DNA from: Actinomadura mexicana
GTDB taxonomy: Bacteria > Actinomycetota > Actinomycetes > Streptosporangiales > Streptosporangiaceae
Length of the DNA: 64,000 nt
Assembly (NCBI RefSeq): GCF_900188105.1
Contig: NZ_FZNP01000008.1
Span: 62,001-126,000, forward strand
Direction: 5' to 3'
Shown: positions 1 to 7,503 of the stretch, piece by piece
Layout of the letters: every line of letters begins with the position of its first letter
Numbering within the stretch: position 1 is the first letter of the stretch
Notes under the pieces: generated by a model
Seen by the model: only the letters and a program-made list of their open reading frames with translations
Told to the model about the DNA's origin: nothing
The model's database searches: none
Program-made: the position numbers and the translations under genes

Positions 1-423
1 GACGTCACCCCGTCCCGCACGGTCGAGGAGCAGGAGGCCGCGCTCGGCCCGCGCCTGCACGGCCGCAACCCCGACCTGTGCTGCCACCTGCGGAAGGTGG
101 AGCCGCTCGGCCGCGCGCTGGAGGGCTACATGGCCTGGTTCAGCGGCATCCGCCGGGACGAGACCGCGAGCCGCCGCGACCGCCGCGTCGTCGAGTGGGA
201 CCGCAAGCGCGGCATGGTCAAGGTGAACCCGATCCTGGGCTGGTCCCAGGAGGACATGGACAACTACATCGAGGACAACGGGGTGCTCGTCAACCCGCTG
301 CACTACGACGGCTACCCCTCGATCGGCTGCGCGCCGTGCACCCGCCCGGTCGCGCCCGGCGAGGACCCGCGCAGCGGCCGGTGGTCCGGGATGGGCAAGA
401 CCGAGTGCGGCATCCACCTGTGA
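1..423 (+). CDS. cysH: Phosphoadenylyl/adenylyl-sulfate reductase, C-terminal part
   Basis: Assimilatory sulfonucleotide reductase, which reduces activated sulfate (APS or PAPS) to sulfite with thioredoxin in the cytoplasm. The gene enters from the left edge; 140 codons are visible. A CC pair (visible residues 27-28) and a later CAPC motif are the four cysteines that bind a 4Fe-4S cluster in the APS-reductase type, and the protein ends in ECGIHL, which carries the catalytic cysteine. The presence of both cysteine pairs favours APS rather than PAPS as substrate (family knowledge). Its TGA overlaps the GTG of the downstream chelatase, so the two are probably translationally coupled parts of a sulfate assimilation operon whose earlier genes lie outside the window. 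Confidence 0.95.
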   Translation, partial: DVTPSRTVEEQEAALGPRLHGRNPDLCCHLRKVEPLGRALEGYMAWFSGIRRDETASRRDRRVVEWDRKRGMVKVNPILGWSQEDMDNYIEDNGVLVNPLHYDGYPSIGCAPCTRPVAPGEDPRSGRWSGMGKTECGIHL

Positions 424-1166
424 GCGTCCCCATGGTCGCGGTGGCGCACGGCAGCCGGGACCCCCGCGCCGCCGCGACCGTCTCCGCGCTGCTCGACGCC
501 GTCCGGGCGCGCCGCCCGGACGTGCCCGTGCACGCCTCGTTCCTGGACCACGCGCCGCCCGCCCCCGACCGGGTGCTGGACGGCCTGGCCGGGGACGGCG
601 CGGACGAGGCGGTCGTCCTGCCCCTGCTCCTCACCGCGGCCTACCACAGCAAGACCGACATCCCGGGCGTGCTGAACCGGGTGCGCGGCCGGTATCCGCG
701 GCTCGTCCTGCGCACGGCGGACACGCTGGGCCCGCACCCGCTGCTGCTGGACGCCCTGGAGCGGCGCCTGTCCGACGCGGGCGTGGCGCCCGGCGACCCG
801 GACACGGCGGTCGTCCTCGCTTCGGCGGGCTCCAGCGACCCGTCCGCCAACGCCGTGATCGCGCGGCTGGCGCGGCGGTGGCGTGCGCGCGGCTGGCGGG
901 ACGTGGTGCCGGCGTACGCGACGGCGGCCCGCCCCGCGCCGGCCGAGGCGGTGCGGGCCCTGCTCGACGCGGGCGCGCCGCGCGTGGCGGTGGCGTCCTA
1001 CATCCTCGCGCCGGGCCACTTCGCCGACAAGGTCCGCCGGGAGTCCCTGGCCGCCGGCGCGGCCGCGGTGTCCCCCGCCCTCGGCGCGGCTCCGGAGGTC
1101 GCCGACCTGATCGTGCACCGCTACGCCGCGGCGCTGGAGGCCTTCCGCACCGCGGCCGCGGTCTGA
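420..1166 (+). CDS. Sirohydrochlorin chelatase (CbiX/SirB family)
   Basis: Inserts a metal, normally iron for sirohaem or cobalt for cobalamin, into sirohydrochlorin. The protein is about 248 aa with two CbiX-like halves: the N-terminal half opens with VAVAHGSRDP, whose His is the expected metal/catalytic residue, and the second half has LASAGSSDP and a PGHF motif with the second conserved His. I chose the GTG at 420 because it overlaps the cysH stop (GTGA); an in-frame ATG at 432 directly before VAVAHGSR is an equally good start. Sirohaem is the cofactor of sulfite reductase, so the position after cysH fits a role in sulfate assimilation rather than B12. Confidence 0.9.
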   Translation: MSVPMVAVAHGSRDPRAAATVSALLDAVRARRPDVPVHASFLDHAPPAPDRVLDGLAGDGADEAVVLPLLLTAAYHSKTDIPGVLNRVRGRYPRLVLRTADTLGPHPLLLDALERRLSDAGVAPGDPDTAVVLASAGSSDPSANAVIARLARRWRARGWRDVVPAYATAARPAPAEAVRALLDAGAPRVAVASYILAPGHFADKVRRESLAAGAAAVSPALGAAPEVADLIVHRYAAALEAFRTAAAV

Positions 1167-1207
1167 TCGGGCGTTCGAAGCGCCGGCCGCCGGGTATGCG
1201 GGCAGCC

Positions 1208-1423
1208 ATGACGCGCGATGAACCCGGCCATGAGCCCGAAGAGACCGACGACCGCCGCTTCGCCCCGGTGAACGAGCGGTCCGACGCCCGCGGCCGCACC
1301 GTCCCGGGCGGGGAGGAGACGAGCGGCACCGGGGTCCCCGGGGTGAAGTACGAGCATCCCGACACGCTGCCGCCGGACGAGGCGGGCGTCGAGGACGCCG
1401 AGGCGCACGACGACAGCCGCTGA
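1208..1423 (+). CDS. Small acidic hypothetical protein
   Basis: A 71-aa, very hydrophilic reading frame rich in Asp, Glu, Pro and Gly. It has no membrane segment, cysteine or recognisable motif and is probably disordered. An ATG 12 nt upstream (1196) is in the same frame. It sits 41 bp after the chelatase in the same direction and could be a co-transcribed passenger. I do not recognise the family, and in this GC-rich DNA a non-coding explanation remains possible; the biased acidic composition, unlike the Arg/Pro/Gly content of shadow frames, is the main support. Confidence 0.5.
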   Translation: MTRDEPGHEPEETDDRRFAPVNERSDARGRTVPGGEETSGTGVPGVKYEHPDTLPPDEAGVEDAEAHDDSR

Positions 1424-1447
1424 CCCCGGGACCCCGCCGGCCTCCCG

Positions 1448-2239
1448 TTACCGGTGGTCCTTCCACCAGGTGGTGAGGGCGCTCCGGAGCGGGGCGTGGT
1501 GCTCCTCGTCGACGATCTTGATGTCGCCCATCACGGCGGTCGCGGTGACGCGCACGACGGGGACGCGGGCGCCGGGGTGCGGGTCGCGGACCGCGACCCG
1601 CCGGTCGCCGAGGAAGTTGTGCCCGGTCAGCACGACGCTGACGCCGTCCGGGACAATGATCTTGACGTCGCCCATCACGGCGGTCACGCAGATGTGCACC
1701 TCGCCGGTGGGGACCTGGGCGCCGCGCAGGTCGAGCTCGACGTCGCCCATCACCGACACGGCCTCCAGCGGCCCGTCGATGCGGCCGACGATGCGCTCCT
1801 TGCAGTCCCCCATGACCGCGCTGAACCTGCGCTTGACCTGCGCGGGCGCGGGGTTGGCGCCGGGCGCGCCCATGCCGGGCAGGTCGGCGGTGATGCGTTC
1901 GAGGTCGCCGCGGCTGACGGCCGCGTAGGCGGCCTCGGTGCGCTCGGTCAGCTCCTCGAAGGTGAGCCGCCCCTCCACCGAGGCGATCCGCAGCCGCTCG
2001 ACGACGGCCTCGCGCTCGGCGTCGGACGCCCGCACCGTGTCGTTCGCCCGCCCGGTGTCGTTCGTCCGTCCGCTGTCGGAGGGCCGCCCGGCATCCGAGG
2101 CCCGCCCGGTGCCGGACGCCCGCCCGGTGCCGGGGCCGGTCGCCACGTCGACCGGCTCGGGGACGGGGCCGCCGTCCCGCCGCGGCTGCGGCGGCCGGCT
2201 CGCGGTGGGCCACTCGGGCTGCGGACCGGACTGACTCAT
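1448..2239 (-). CDS. DUF1707 domain protein with LiaF-like C-terminus
   Basis: A 263-aa protein in three parts. Residues 1-65 are a Pro/Gly/Arg-rich disordered region with a degenerate five-to-six residue repeat (TGRAS, GTGRAS, DAGRPS, DSGRTN, DTGRAN, DTVRAS). Residues ~66-120 are a DUF1707 (SHOCT-like) domain beginning RASDAERE, with the EGRLTFEELTER core. The C-terminal half has three AVMGD-type turns (SAVMGD, TAVMGDVKI, TAVMGDIKI), typical of the beta-helical region shared with LiaF/YvqF cell-envelope response proteins. The start ATG (CAT at 2237-2239) gives the intact repeat region, but no strong ribosome site is visible. Known architecture: DUF1707 plus a cell-wall-active antibiotic response domain; a role in envelope stress is inferred. 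Confidence 0.85.
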   Translation of the reverse strand: MSQSGPQPEWPTASRPPQPRRDGGPVPEPVDVATGPGTGRASGTGRASDAGRPSDSGRTNDTGRANDTVRASDAEREAVVERLRIASVEGRLTFEELTERTEAAYAAVSRGDLERITADLPGMGAPGANPAPAQVKRRFSAVMGDCKERIVGRIDGPLEAVSVMGDVELDLRGAQVPTGEVHICVTAVMGDVKIIVPDGVSVVLTGHNFLGDRRVAVRDPHPGARVPVVRVTATAVMGDIKIVDEEHHAPLRSALTTWWKDHR

Positions 2240-2407
2240 GATTTCGACGGTATGCCCCCGGCGGCGCGGGACAATCCGCCGCGCGGACGAGATCGCCCCA
2301 CCACTTGAGGAGGATGGACGTCCTTCCACCCCACAGGCATGATCGAATCGGCACCCGAACCGCGTTCTGTATTCTGCGGGTGGACGGCACGAACGTTGGG
2401 AGGGCGC

Positions 2408-4033
2408 GTGACGCACGAGGTGTTCAACCAGGTTCCCCCGCTCGCCGGGCACGACGTGTCCGACGAGGCGGCCCTGCTGGACGGGCTGCACCGCGAGGGC
2501 GCCGGGTGGGCCGAGGGCGAGGTGCGCGAGCTCGGCCGCCTGGCCGGCACCGGGCGGGCCCAGGAGTGGGGGCGCCTCGCCAACGAGCACCCGCCCGTCC
2601 TGCGCACCCACGACCGCTGCGGGCACCGGATCGACGAGGTCGAGTTCCACCCGGCGTGGCACGAGCTGATGACCGTCGCGGTCACGCACGGCCTGCACGG
2701 CTCGGCCTGGACCGACCCCCGCGAGGGCGCCCACGTCGCCCGCGCGGCGAAGTTCTACACCTGGCGCGTCGACGCGGGCCACGGCTGCCCCGTCTCGATG
2801 ACCTACGCCGCCGTCCCCGCCCTGCGGCAGTCGCCGGAGCTGGCCGCGCGGTACGAGCCGCTCCTGGCCAGGCCGGAGTACGACTTCGGGCTGCGGCCCC
2901 CGCTCACCAAGACCGCGCTCCTCGCCGGCATGTCCATGACCGAGAAGCAGGGCGGCTCGGACGTCCGCGCCAACACCACCACGGCCGCGCCCCAGCCGGA
3001 CGGGACGTACCGGCTCGTCGGCCACAAGTGGTTCACCAGCGCCCCGATGTGCGACGTGTTCCTCACCCTCGCCCAGGCACCCGGCGGGCTGACCTGCTTC
3101 CTCGTCCCCCGCGTCCTGCCGGACGGCGGCCTCAACCCGCTGCGCCTGATGCGGCTGAAGGACAAGCTCGGCAACCGCTCCAACGCCTCCTCCGAGGTGG
3201 AGTACGACGAGGCGGTCGCGTGGCGGGTCGGGGACGAGGGCCGCGGCGTCCGCACCATCATCGAGATGGTCAACATGACCCGCCTGGACTGCGTGATCGG
3301 CGCCGCGTCCGGGATGCGGCTCGGCGTCACCACCGCCGCGCACCACGCGGCCCACCGCTCGGCGTTCGGCCGGCCGTTGATCGACCAGCCGCTGATGCGC
3401 AACGTCCTGGCCGACCTCGCGATCGAGTCCGAGGCCGCCACGACCACGATGCTGCGCCTCGCGGGCGCCACCGACCGCTCGGTGCGCGGCAGCGAGACCG
3501 AGACCGCCTTCAAGCGCCTCGGCCTCGCGGTCAGCAAGTACTGGATCTGCAAGCGCTGGCCCGCGCACGCCGCCGAGGCCCTCGAATGCCTGGGCGGCAA
3601 CGGCTACGTCGAGGAGTCCGGCATGCCCCGCCTCTTCCGCGAGTCGCCCCTGAACTCCATTTGGGAGGGCTCCGGCAATGTCGCGGCACTCGATCTCCTC
3701 CGCGCAACGCTACGCGAACCGCAAACCCTAGAGGCGTTCTTCGAAGAAGTAGCCCTCTCCCAAGGCGCTGACAAGCGCCTAGACGCGGCCATCAAGGAGA
3801 CCAAGGAAAGCTTCGCCGACACGTCCACCATCGAGTACCGCGCCCGCCGAGTAGCCGAGAACCTGGCCCTCGTCTTGCAGGCATCGCTGCTGGTCAGACA
3901 CGGCCACCCGGCCGTCGCCGACGCATTCTGCGCGACCCGCCTGGCCGGCGACTGGGGCGGCGCCTTCGGCACCCTCCCGCCGGGCCTGGACGTCGCCCCG
4001 ATCATCGACCGCGCCACCCCGAAGGTCGCCTGA
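2408..4033 (+). CDS. AidB-like acyl-CoA dehydrogenase
   Basis: FAD-dependent acyl-CoA dehydrogenase of the AidB branch (isovaleryl-CoA dehydrogenase activity, DNA-binding flavoprotein of the alkylation response in E. coli). The GTG at 2408 follows GGGAGG at 2398-2403 and gives 541 aa, the length typical of AidB. Visible family segments are MTEKQGGSDVRAN (flavin-binding middle domain), HKWFTSAPMCDVF, KDKLGNRSNASSEVEYD, and LGGNGYVEESGMPRLFRESPLNSIWEGSGN in separate blocks near the C-terminus. Codon use changes over the last ~110 codons (3700-3900), with CTA, GTA and CAA triplets rare elsewhere here. It is probably monocistronic. Whether it acts in alkylation damage or branched-chain acyl-CoA oxidation cannot be told from sequence. 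Confidence 0.93.
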   Translation: MTHEVFNQVPPLAGHDVSDEAALLDGLHREGAGWAEGEVRELGRLAGTGRAQEWGRLANEHPPVLRTHDRCGHRIDEVEFHPAWHELMTVAVTHGLHGSAWTDPREGAHVARAAKFYTWRVDAGHGCPVSMTYAAVPALRQSPELAARYEPLLARPEYDFGLRPPLTKTALLAGMSMTEKQGGSDVRANTTTAAPQPDGTYRLVGHKWFTSAPMCDVFLTLAQAPGGLTCFLVPRVLPDGGLNPLRLMRLKDKLGNRSNASSEVEYDEAVAWRVGDEGRGVRTIIEMVNMTRLDCVIGAASGMRLGVTTAAHHAAHRSAFGRPLIDQPLMRNVLADLAIESEAATTTMLRLAGATDRSVRGSETETAFKRLGLAVSKYWICKRWPAHAAEALECLGGNGYVEESGMPRLFRESPLNSIWEGSGNVAALDLLRATLREPQTLEAFFEEVALSQGADKRLDAAIKETKESFADTSTIEYRARRVAENLALVLQASLLVRHGHPAVADAFCATRLAGDWGGAFGTLPPGLDVAPIIDRATPKVA

Positions 4034-4096
4034 GTCCTCAGCTCCTGGCGTTGCCGAGCCACCGCATCCGCCTGCCCGCAACCGATCCGAACAAGA

Positions 4097-4219
4097 TCAT
4101 CCGCTATGGGTGTCGGCGACCAACGGGGCGGTGGCCGCCAGCGCGGCCGACACCGCGATGACGGTGATGGTGGTCCTGCCGATGAGACGGAAAATGACCT
4201 CCCGGAAGCCGTGAGCCAC
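4097..4219 (-). CDS. Possible 40-aa single-span membrane peptide
   Basis: A GTG-started frame of 40 codons with a basic N-terminus (VAHGFREVIFRLIGR), a hydrophobic Thr/Ile/Val/Ala stretch of about 20 residues and a short polar tail ending HSG. The layout is that of a tiny membrane peptide or a leftover signal anchor. There is no convincing ribosome-binding site and no recognised family. It lies alone in the 266-bp gap between the acyl-CoA dehydrogenase and the methyltransferase, beside other decayed genes, so it may equally be a remnant. Confidence 0.2.
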   Translation of the reverse strand: MAHGFREVIFRLIGRTTITVIAVSAALAATAPLVADTHSG

Positions 4220-4299
4220 CCGTCCGACTACTTACTGAATCGACGGTGCTCATCGGACGCCAGGTGATCATGGGGCCCGGATCGTGCCGGTAGGTGTGT

Positions 4300-5034
4300 T
4301 CAGGGGGTGGCTGGTTTGCGGGCGGTGAGCAGGCGGGTCGGGACCCACGGACTGCCCCACCACGCGCGCCAGCCGAGGCCGCGCACGCGGATGTCCTGGG
4401 CGTTCAGCCGGGCCAGCACGGCAGCGTACTCGCGGGGGGTCCGCGCCAAATCGGCGATCAGCAGGCGGCCGCCGGGCCGCAGCACCCGGTACGCCTCGGC
4501 GATCGCCTGGGCGCGGGCGTCCGCGCCGAAGATGGTGTGCACCGTCAGGCTGGACACGACCAGGTCGAAGCTTGCCTCCGCGTAGGGGAGTCTGCGCAGG
4601 TCACCCCCTTGCACGCGAACGCGGTCGGCGACGCCTTCGGCGCGGGCGTTGCGCAGGGTCGCCGCCGGGGTGTTGCCGGACTGGTCCCGTCCGCGCCACA
4701 GGTCCACGCCGACCGCCCGGCCCTGCGGGAGGTGCCGGGCGGCGGCCAACAGGACGGCGCCGCGTCCGCAGCCGAGGTCGAGCAGCCGTTCGTCGCCACT
4801 CAGGTCCAGCTCGTCCAGCACGTCCCGCCAGACCAGGAACTTGCCGCGCAGCGTGGCGTGCAGGCTCAGGGCCAGGCATCCCGCCAGCAGGGTGCCGGAG
4901 ACCAGCGCGGGCAGCGCGGCGGCCGGATCGGCGGTGACCGCCATCACCAGCCCGGTCACCCAGAACCCCAGCACGACCAGCCCCACGAAGCCGAACCCGT
5001 AGGGCGCATCCATCCCGTACCGCGCTCCAGGCAT
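4300..5034 (-). CDS. Membrane-anchored class I SAM-dependent methyltransferase
   Basis: About 244 aa. Residues ~10-65 hold two hydrophobic segments (YGFGFVGLVVLGFWVTGLVMAV split by a short loop from ALPALVSGTLLAGCLALSL), followed by a Rossmann methyltransferase: LLDLGCGRGAVLL (SAM motif I), AVGVDLW (motif II Asp), GGDLRRLPYAEASFDLVVSS (motif III/IV) and LRPGGRLLIADL (post-motif). The substrate is unknown. The start ATG at 5034 precedes the conserved YGMDAPYGFG opening; a longer frame exists upstream but runs into the regulator remnant. Two N-terminal helices before a UbiE-like domain suggest action on a lipid or quinone-like substrate at the membrane (inference). Confidence 0.85.
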   Translation of the reverse strand: MPGARYGMDAPYGFGFVGLVVLGFWVTGLVMAVTADPAAALPALVSGTLLAGCLALSLHATLRGKFLVWRDVLDELDLSGDERLLDLGCGRGAVLLAAARHLPQGRAVGVDLWRGRDQSGNTPAATLRNARAEGVADRVRVQGGDLRRLPYAEASFDLVVSSLTVHTIFGADARAQAIAEAYRVLRPGGRLLIADLARTPREYAAVLARLNAQDIRVRGLGWRAWWGSPWVPTRLLTARKPATP

Positions 5035-5044
5035 CCCGCCACTC

Positions 5045-5313
5045 TGCCACGAACCGGCCCCTCGGGGGCCGGCTACGACGCACTGGTCCACCGCCGACCA
5101 ACTCGCCGCCGAGTACCCGACACCGTGGTGCCGCCGACCCGGTCTTCATCCGCGACGGCGAAGTGTGGACGGGCGCCGGGCTGAGCGCGTGACCGGATGG
5201 CTGCCGCTGGCATTTGCTTCGACAATGCGCTGGAGGACGGGGAGGAGTACACGTTGACACTCAGCCCGCTGCCGGGATACGGGCTAGCCACGGGGAGCGA
5301 ACACAGCCGGTAG
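5045..5313 (+). pseudogene. Remnant of a GlxA-family (DJ-1/PfpI + AraC) regulator
   Basis: Three short blocks in different frames follow the consensus of GlxA-type regulators in the right order. From 5069 one frame reads PATTHWSTADQLAAEYP (family: ATTHW..ADRLAAEYP). After a shift, ~5135-5190 reads DPVFIRDGEVWTGAGLSA (family: DPIFVRDGxVWTSAGVTA), ended by TGA. A further shift gives AAGICFDNALEDGEE (family: AGIDLALALVEEDHG) within a 38-aa frame 5197-5313. The N-terminal part of the DJ-1 domain and the whole AraC DNA-binding domain are missing. At least two frameshifts and both truncations mean this is a decayed fragment, not a gene. Confidence 0.7.
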
Positions 5314-5355
5314 GTAGCGGAGCGGCGGTCGGGGAGACCGCCCCTCCACTGGTCT

Positions 5356-5754
5356 TCATGTGGGGTCGAGGACTGCGAAGACGACCTTGCCGGCGTTGCC
5401 GGTCAGGGGGCGGATGCCCCAGCAGCGGGCGAATTGGTCGACGATGAACAGGCCGCGGCCTACTTCGCTGATGGTGTCCGCGCACTGGATGCGGGGCAGG
5501 TCGCAGGTCGCGTCCTGGACCTCCAGCCACAGCGCGCCGTCGTCGGTGCGCCCGATGCGGAACGTCACGTCGTCGCCGGAAGCGGACGCGTGGCGGAGAG
5601 CGTTGGTGACCAGTTCGCTTGCCACCAGGCACGGCACGAAGTCGTCCATGTCCCACTGGCCCGTGACCAGCCGAACGAACCGCCGCACCTCGGCGACGGC
5701 CGCGAGGTCGTTCTTCAGCACCATCTCGTTCTCGTGACGCGCCGCCTCGCCCAT
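5356..5754 (-). CDS. ATP-binding (HATPase_c, RsbW-like) regulatory protein
   Basis: A 132-aa GHKL-fold ATP-binding protein of the anti-sigma-factor kinase-like class that accompanies WhiJ-type regulators in actinomycetes. The N-box is ELVTNALRHA, and the glycine-rich lid is EVGRGLFIVDQFA. There is no sensor or dimerisation domain. The start at 5754 is fixed by GGAG-AAGG just upstream and by a 20-bp perfect inverted repeat (5772-5791) that would otherwise be coding. It is transcribed divergently from the WhiJ-like gene and belongs with it and the DUF397 gene as one regulatory trio. Confidence 0.9.
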   Translation of the reverse strand: MGEAARHENEMVLKNDLAAVAEVRRFVRLVTGQWDMDDFVPCLVASELVTNALRHASASGDDVTFRIGRTDDGALWLEVQDATCDLPRIQCADTISEVGRGLFIVDQFARCWGIRPLTGNAGKVVFAVLDPT

Positions 5755-5771
5755 GATCCTTCTCCTCACTG

Positions 5772-5791
5772 TGTGTGGTGAACACCACACA
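5772..5791. promoter_or_regulatory. Inverted repeat, probable operator of the WhiJ-like trio
   Basis: TGTGTGGTG-AA-CACCACACA, perfect 9-bp arms. It lies 17 bp before the start codon of the leftward ATP-binding gene and between it and the divergent DNA-binding gene. A second inverted repeat, GTTGCCA...TGGCAAC, sits at 5819-5850, nearer the regulator start. The arrangement suits autoregulation of the divergent pair (inference). Confidence 0.5.
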
Positions 5792-5897
5792 ATTAGCAAG
5801 GTTGCGGAGTATCGTGATGTTGCCAAGTCGCGTTGGCGACGACTGGCAACAGTCGTGCCTTTCCGGCGAGGTGCCGAGGAAAGGAAACGTTGCGCTC

Positions 5898-6705
5898 ATG
5901 CCCCCACGACGCCAACGCCCCAAGGAGTCCCCGCCCTGATCGCCTTCGGTGGCCAGATGCGCCGGATGCGCGAGGGGAAGAAGATCACGCAACAGTCCCT
6001 CGCTGATCACACGAACATCAGCAAGGGCCAGGTGAGCCGTATCGAGAACGGCACCAGGCGCGCCACTCGCTCCTTCGTCGAGGCGGTCGACCGGATTCTC
6101 GAAGCCGACGGAGCACTGATCAAGTTACGGGCGGACCTGAACAGGAACGGCCACCCGGTCCCGGCCTGGTTCGACTGGCCCAGGGTCGAGGCGGACGCCG
6201 CCACGCTGGTCTCGTGGGAGCCCATGCTGATCGCCGGTCTCGTCCAAACTCCGGCGTACGCATCAGCTCTCTTGAATCGCAACCAAGAGGCAGTAGAGGC
6301 GGGCCTCAGCCGACAGGACGTCATCACCGGCAACGAGGAACGGGTTCCTCCGAACCTGGTCCTGCTGGTGGACGAGCAGGCACTCTACCGTCCCGTGGTA
6401 CGTCCGAGACGACCAGGGAGCAGCTTGAACACCTTGTCGAGATAAGCATCTTGCCCAACGTCACAGTTCAATTAGTGTTGGCAAGTGGCGAGCATGACGG
6501 CAACATGGGCGCGTTCGTGGTCGCAACTATGGACGACCGCAGCGAGGTCGCCTACATCGAGACCGCCATACGCGCAATAACGACGGACGATCCCACCGAC
6601 CTGTCCATGCTTACGCGAACTCTGATTGCGCTTCGCTCGCGGGCGCTCACCGAAGACATGTCGCGCGACTTGATCAGAAAGGTCATTCAGGAGAGATGGA
6701 CCTGA
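5898..6705 (+). pseudogene. WhiJ-like XRE/DUF5753 regulator, two frameshifts
   Basis: Codes for the DNA-binding member of the XRE-DUF397-ATPase trio. The natural start is ATG 5898 (MPPRRQRPK), preceded by GAGGAAAGG, but that frame stops at TGA after 13 codons. The helix-turn-helix (FGGQMRRMREGKKITQQSLA, then NISKGQVSRIENG) continues in another frame from ~5935. The DUF5753 domain starts in that frame (WEPMLIAGLVQTPAYA) and is lost at ~6407, where EQALYRPVV runs into a wrong frame; TTREQLEHLVEISILPN resumes in the third frame and runs to QERWT at 6705. Each junction is explained by one missing base. It is either a pseudogene or carries two sequence errors. Its end overlaps the DUF397 start by 10 nt. 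Confidence 0.8.
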
Positions 6706-6884
6706 CGAACCTGAAGTGGCGCAAGAGCAGCTACACCGGCTCCAACGGCGGCAACTGCGTCGAGATGGCGGACGCGGCCGACGCGGTGGCGGTGCGGGAC
6801 AGCAAGGACCCGGACGGTCCCGTCCTCCTGCTGACCCGCGCGGCCCTGCGCTCCGCCGTGAACTCCGCCCTCACGCCCCGCTGA
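6696..6884 (+). CDS. DUF397 small regulatory protein
   Basis: A 62-aa DUF397 protein. The diagnostic pattern is clear: LKWRKSSYTGSNGGNCVEMA at the N-terminus and VAVRDSKDPDGPVLLL in the second half. These small proteins are encoded next to WhiJ-type XRE regulators and modulate them in Streptomyces. The ATG at 6696 overlaps the end of the regulator gene, the usual coupled arrangement. The gene looks intact although its regulator partner is frameshifted. Confidence 0.92.
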   Translation: MDLTNLKWRKSSYTGSNGGNCVEMADAADAVAVRDSKDPDGPVLLLTRAALRSAVNSALTPR

Positions 6885-6915
6885 CCCCGCCCACGACCTT
6901 CCCCTGGTCTCCCCA

Positions 6916-7186
6916 GCGCTGAGTCCCGCGTGCGCGGGCCCGAGCCGTCATCCTGGCCCCTGAACGTCGGCTTGTGGGAACCATCTCCACGTGCGCGGGG
7001 CCGAGTGGACAAACGCCAGCATCATCACCGTTGTGCTCGAACCATCCCCGCGTGGGCGGGGCTGAGAGCACAGACCGGGACTGGTGCAGGGAACCGCGCG
7101 AGCCATCCCCGCGCGAGGATGGTTCACCTTCTGGGACATCGTCCAGAAGGGGGCGAAGGTCGGCCCCGCCACGCGGGGATGGTTCC
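6916..7186. CRISPR. Degenerate type I-E-like CRISPR array, no cas genes
   Basis: Five repeat units start at 6916, 6977, 7038, 7099 and about 7160, an exact 61-nt period: 29-nt repeats with 32-nt spacers, the type I-E geometry. The best unit (7038-7066) begins CGAACCATCCCCGCG and ends GGCGGGGCTGAG. The unit at 6977 matches it at 24 of 29 positions. The first unit keeps only its right half. The unit at 7099 has the left half in forward orientation and ATGGTTC at the right. The last unit (7159-7186) is a near-complete repeat in reverse orientation with one base deleted. No cas gene, leader or further units were found. Confidence 0.75.
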
Positions 7187-7239
7187 CCACCCGGGTTGGT
7201 CGACTCGAAACCCGGTCACCCGGGGAGGGCTTCGCGGGT

Positions 7240-7494
7240 TCACGGTGCGTTGGCGTCGAAGAAGCCGATCAGGCGACCGCCTCTGATCGCGGCGTCGAGC
7301 CGGGTCATCACGTCGATCATGTCGTGTGGCGACACCGCGATGGCGTCCTGGACGCGGTCATCGTTGATCGCTGCGCGGAACGCGTCGCCGAGCGGCCTTT
7401 CGAGCGCCTTGAGCTGGTCCGCGGGCACCAGCCAGCGCAGCTTTGCGAAATCGACGTCGCCCGCGCCGATATGGCGTGCGAGGTCGCGTGCCAT
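7240..7494 (-). other. 84-aa reading frame of unknown origin, possible gene remnant
   Basis: A frame reading MARDLARHIGAGDVDFAKL... with protein-like composition (amphipathic helices, balanced charges, ending GGRLIGFFDANAP). It is unlike the Arg/Pro-rich shadow frames around it. The ATG lies only 9 bp from the divergent GTG of the DoxX gene, leaving no room for promoters, so it is probably the C-terminal remnant of a larger gene cut by a rearrangement. I do not recognise the family. Confidence 0.35.
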
Positions 7495-7503
7495 CTCTGG
7501 CGG

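Noticed and set aside
1958-2160. CRISPR-like or VNTR call on the repeats in the DUF1707 linker
   Set aside because: Repeats are only 15-18 nt, degenerate, coding and without spacers.
1448-3568. Very long minus-strand frame across the acyl-CoA dehydrogenase gene
   Set aside because: Only its 3' third is the DUF1707 gene; the upstream part is Arg/Gly/Pro/His-rich antisense of a well-conserved plus-strand enzyme.
6948-7190. Minus-strand frame with repeated NHPRxxG/RGDGSS peptides
   Set aside because: It is the translation of the CRISPR repeats, a known artefact, not a protein gene.
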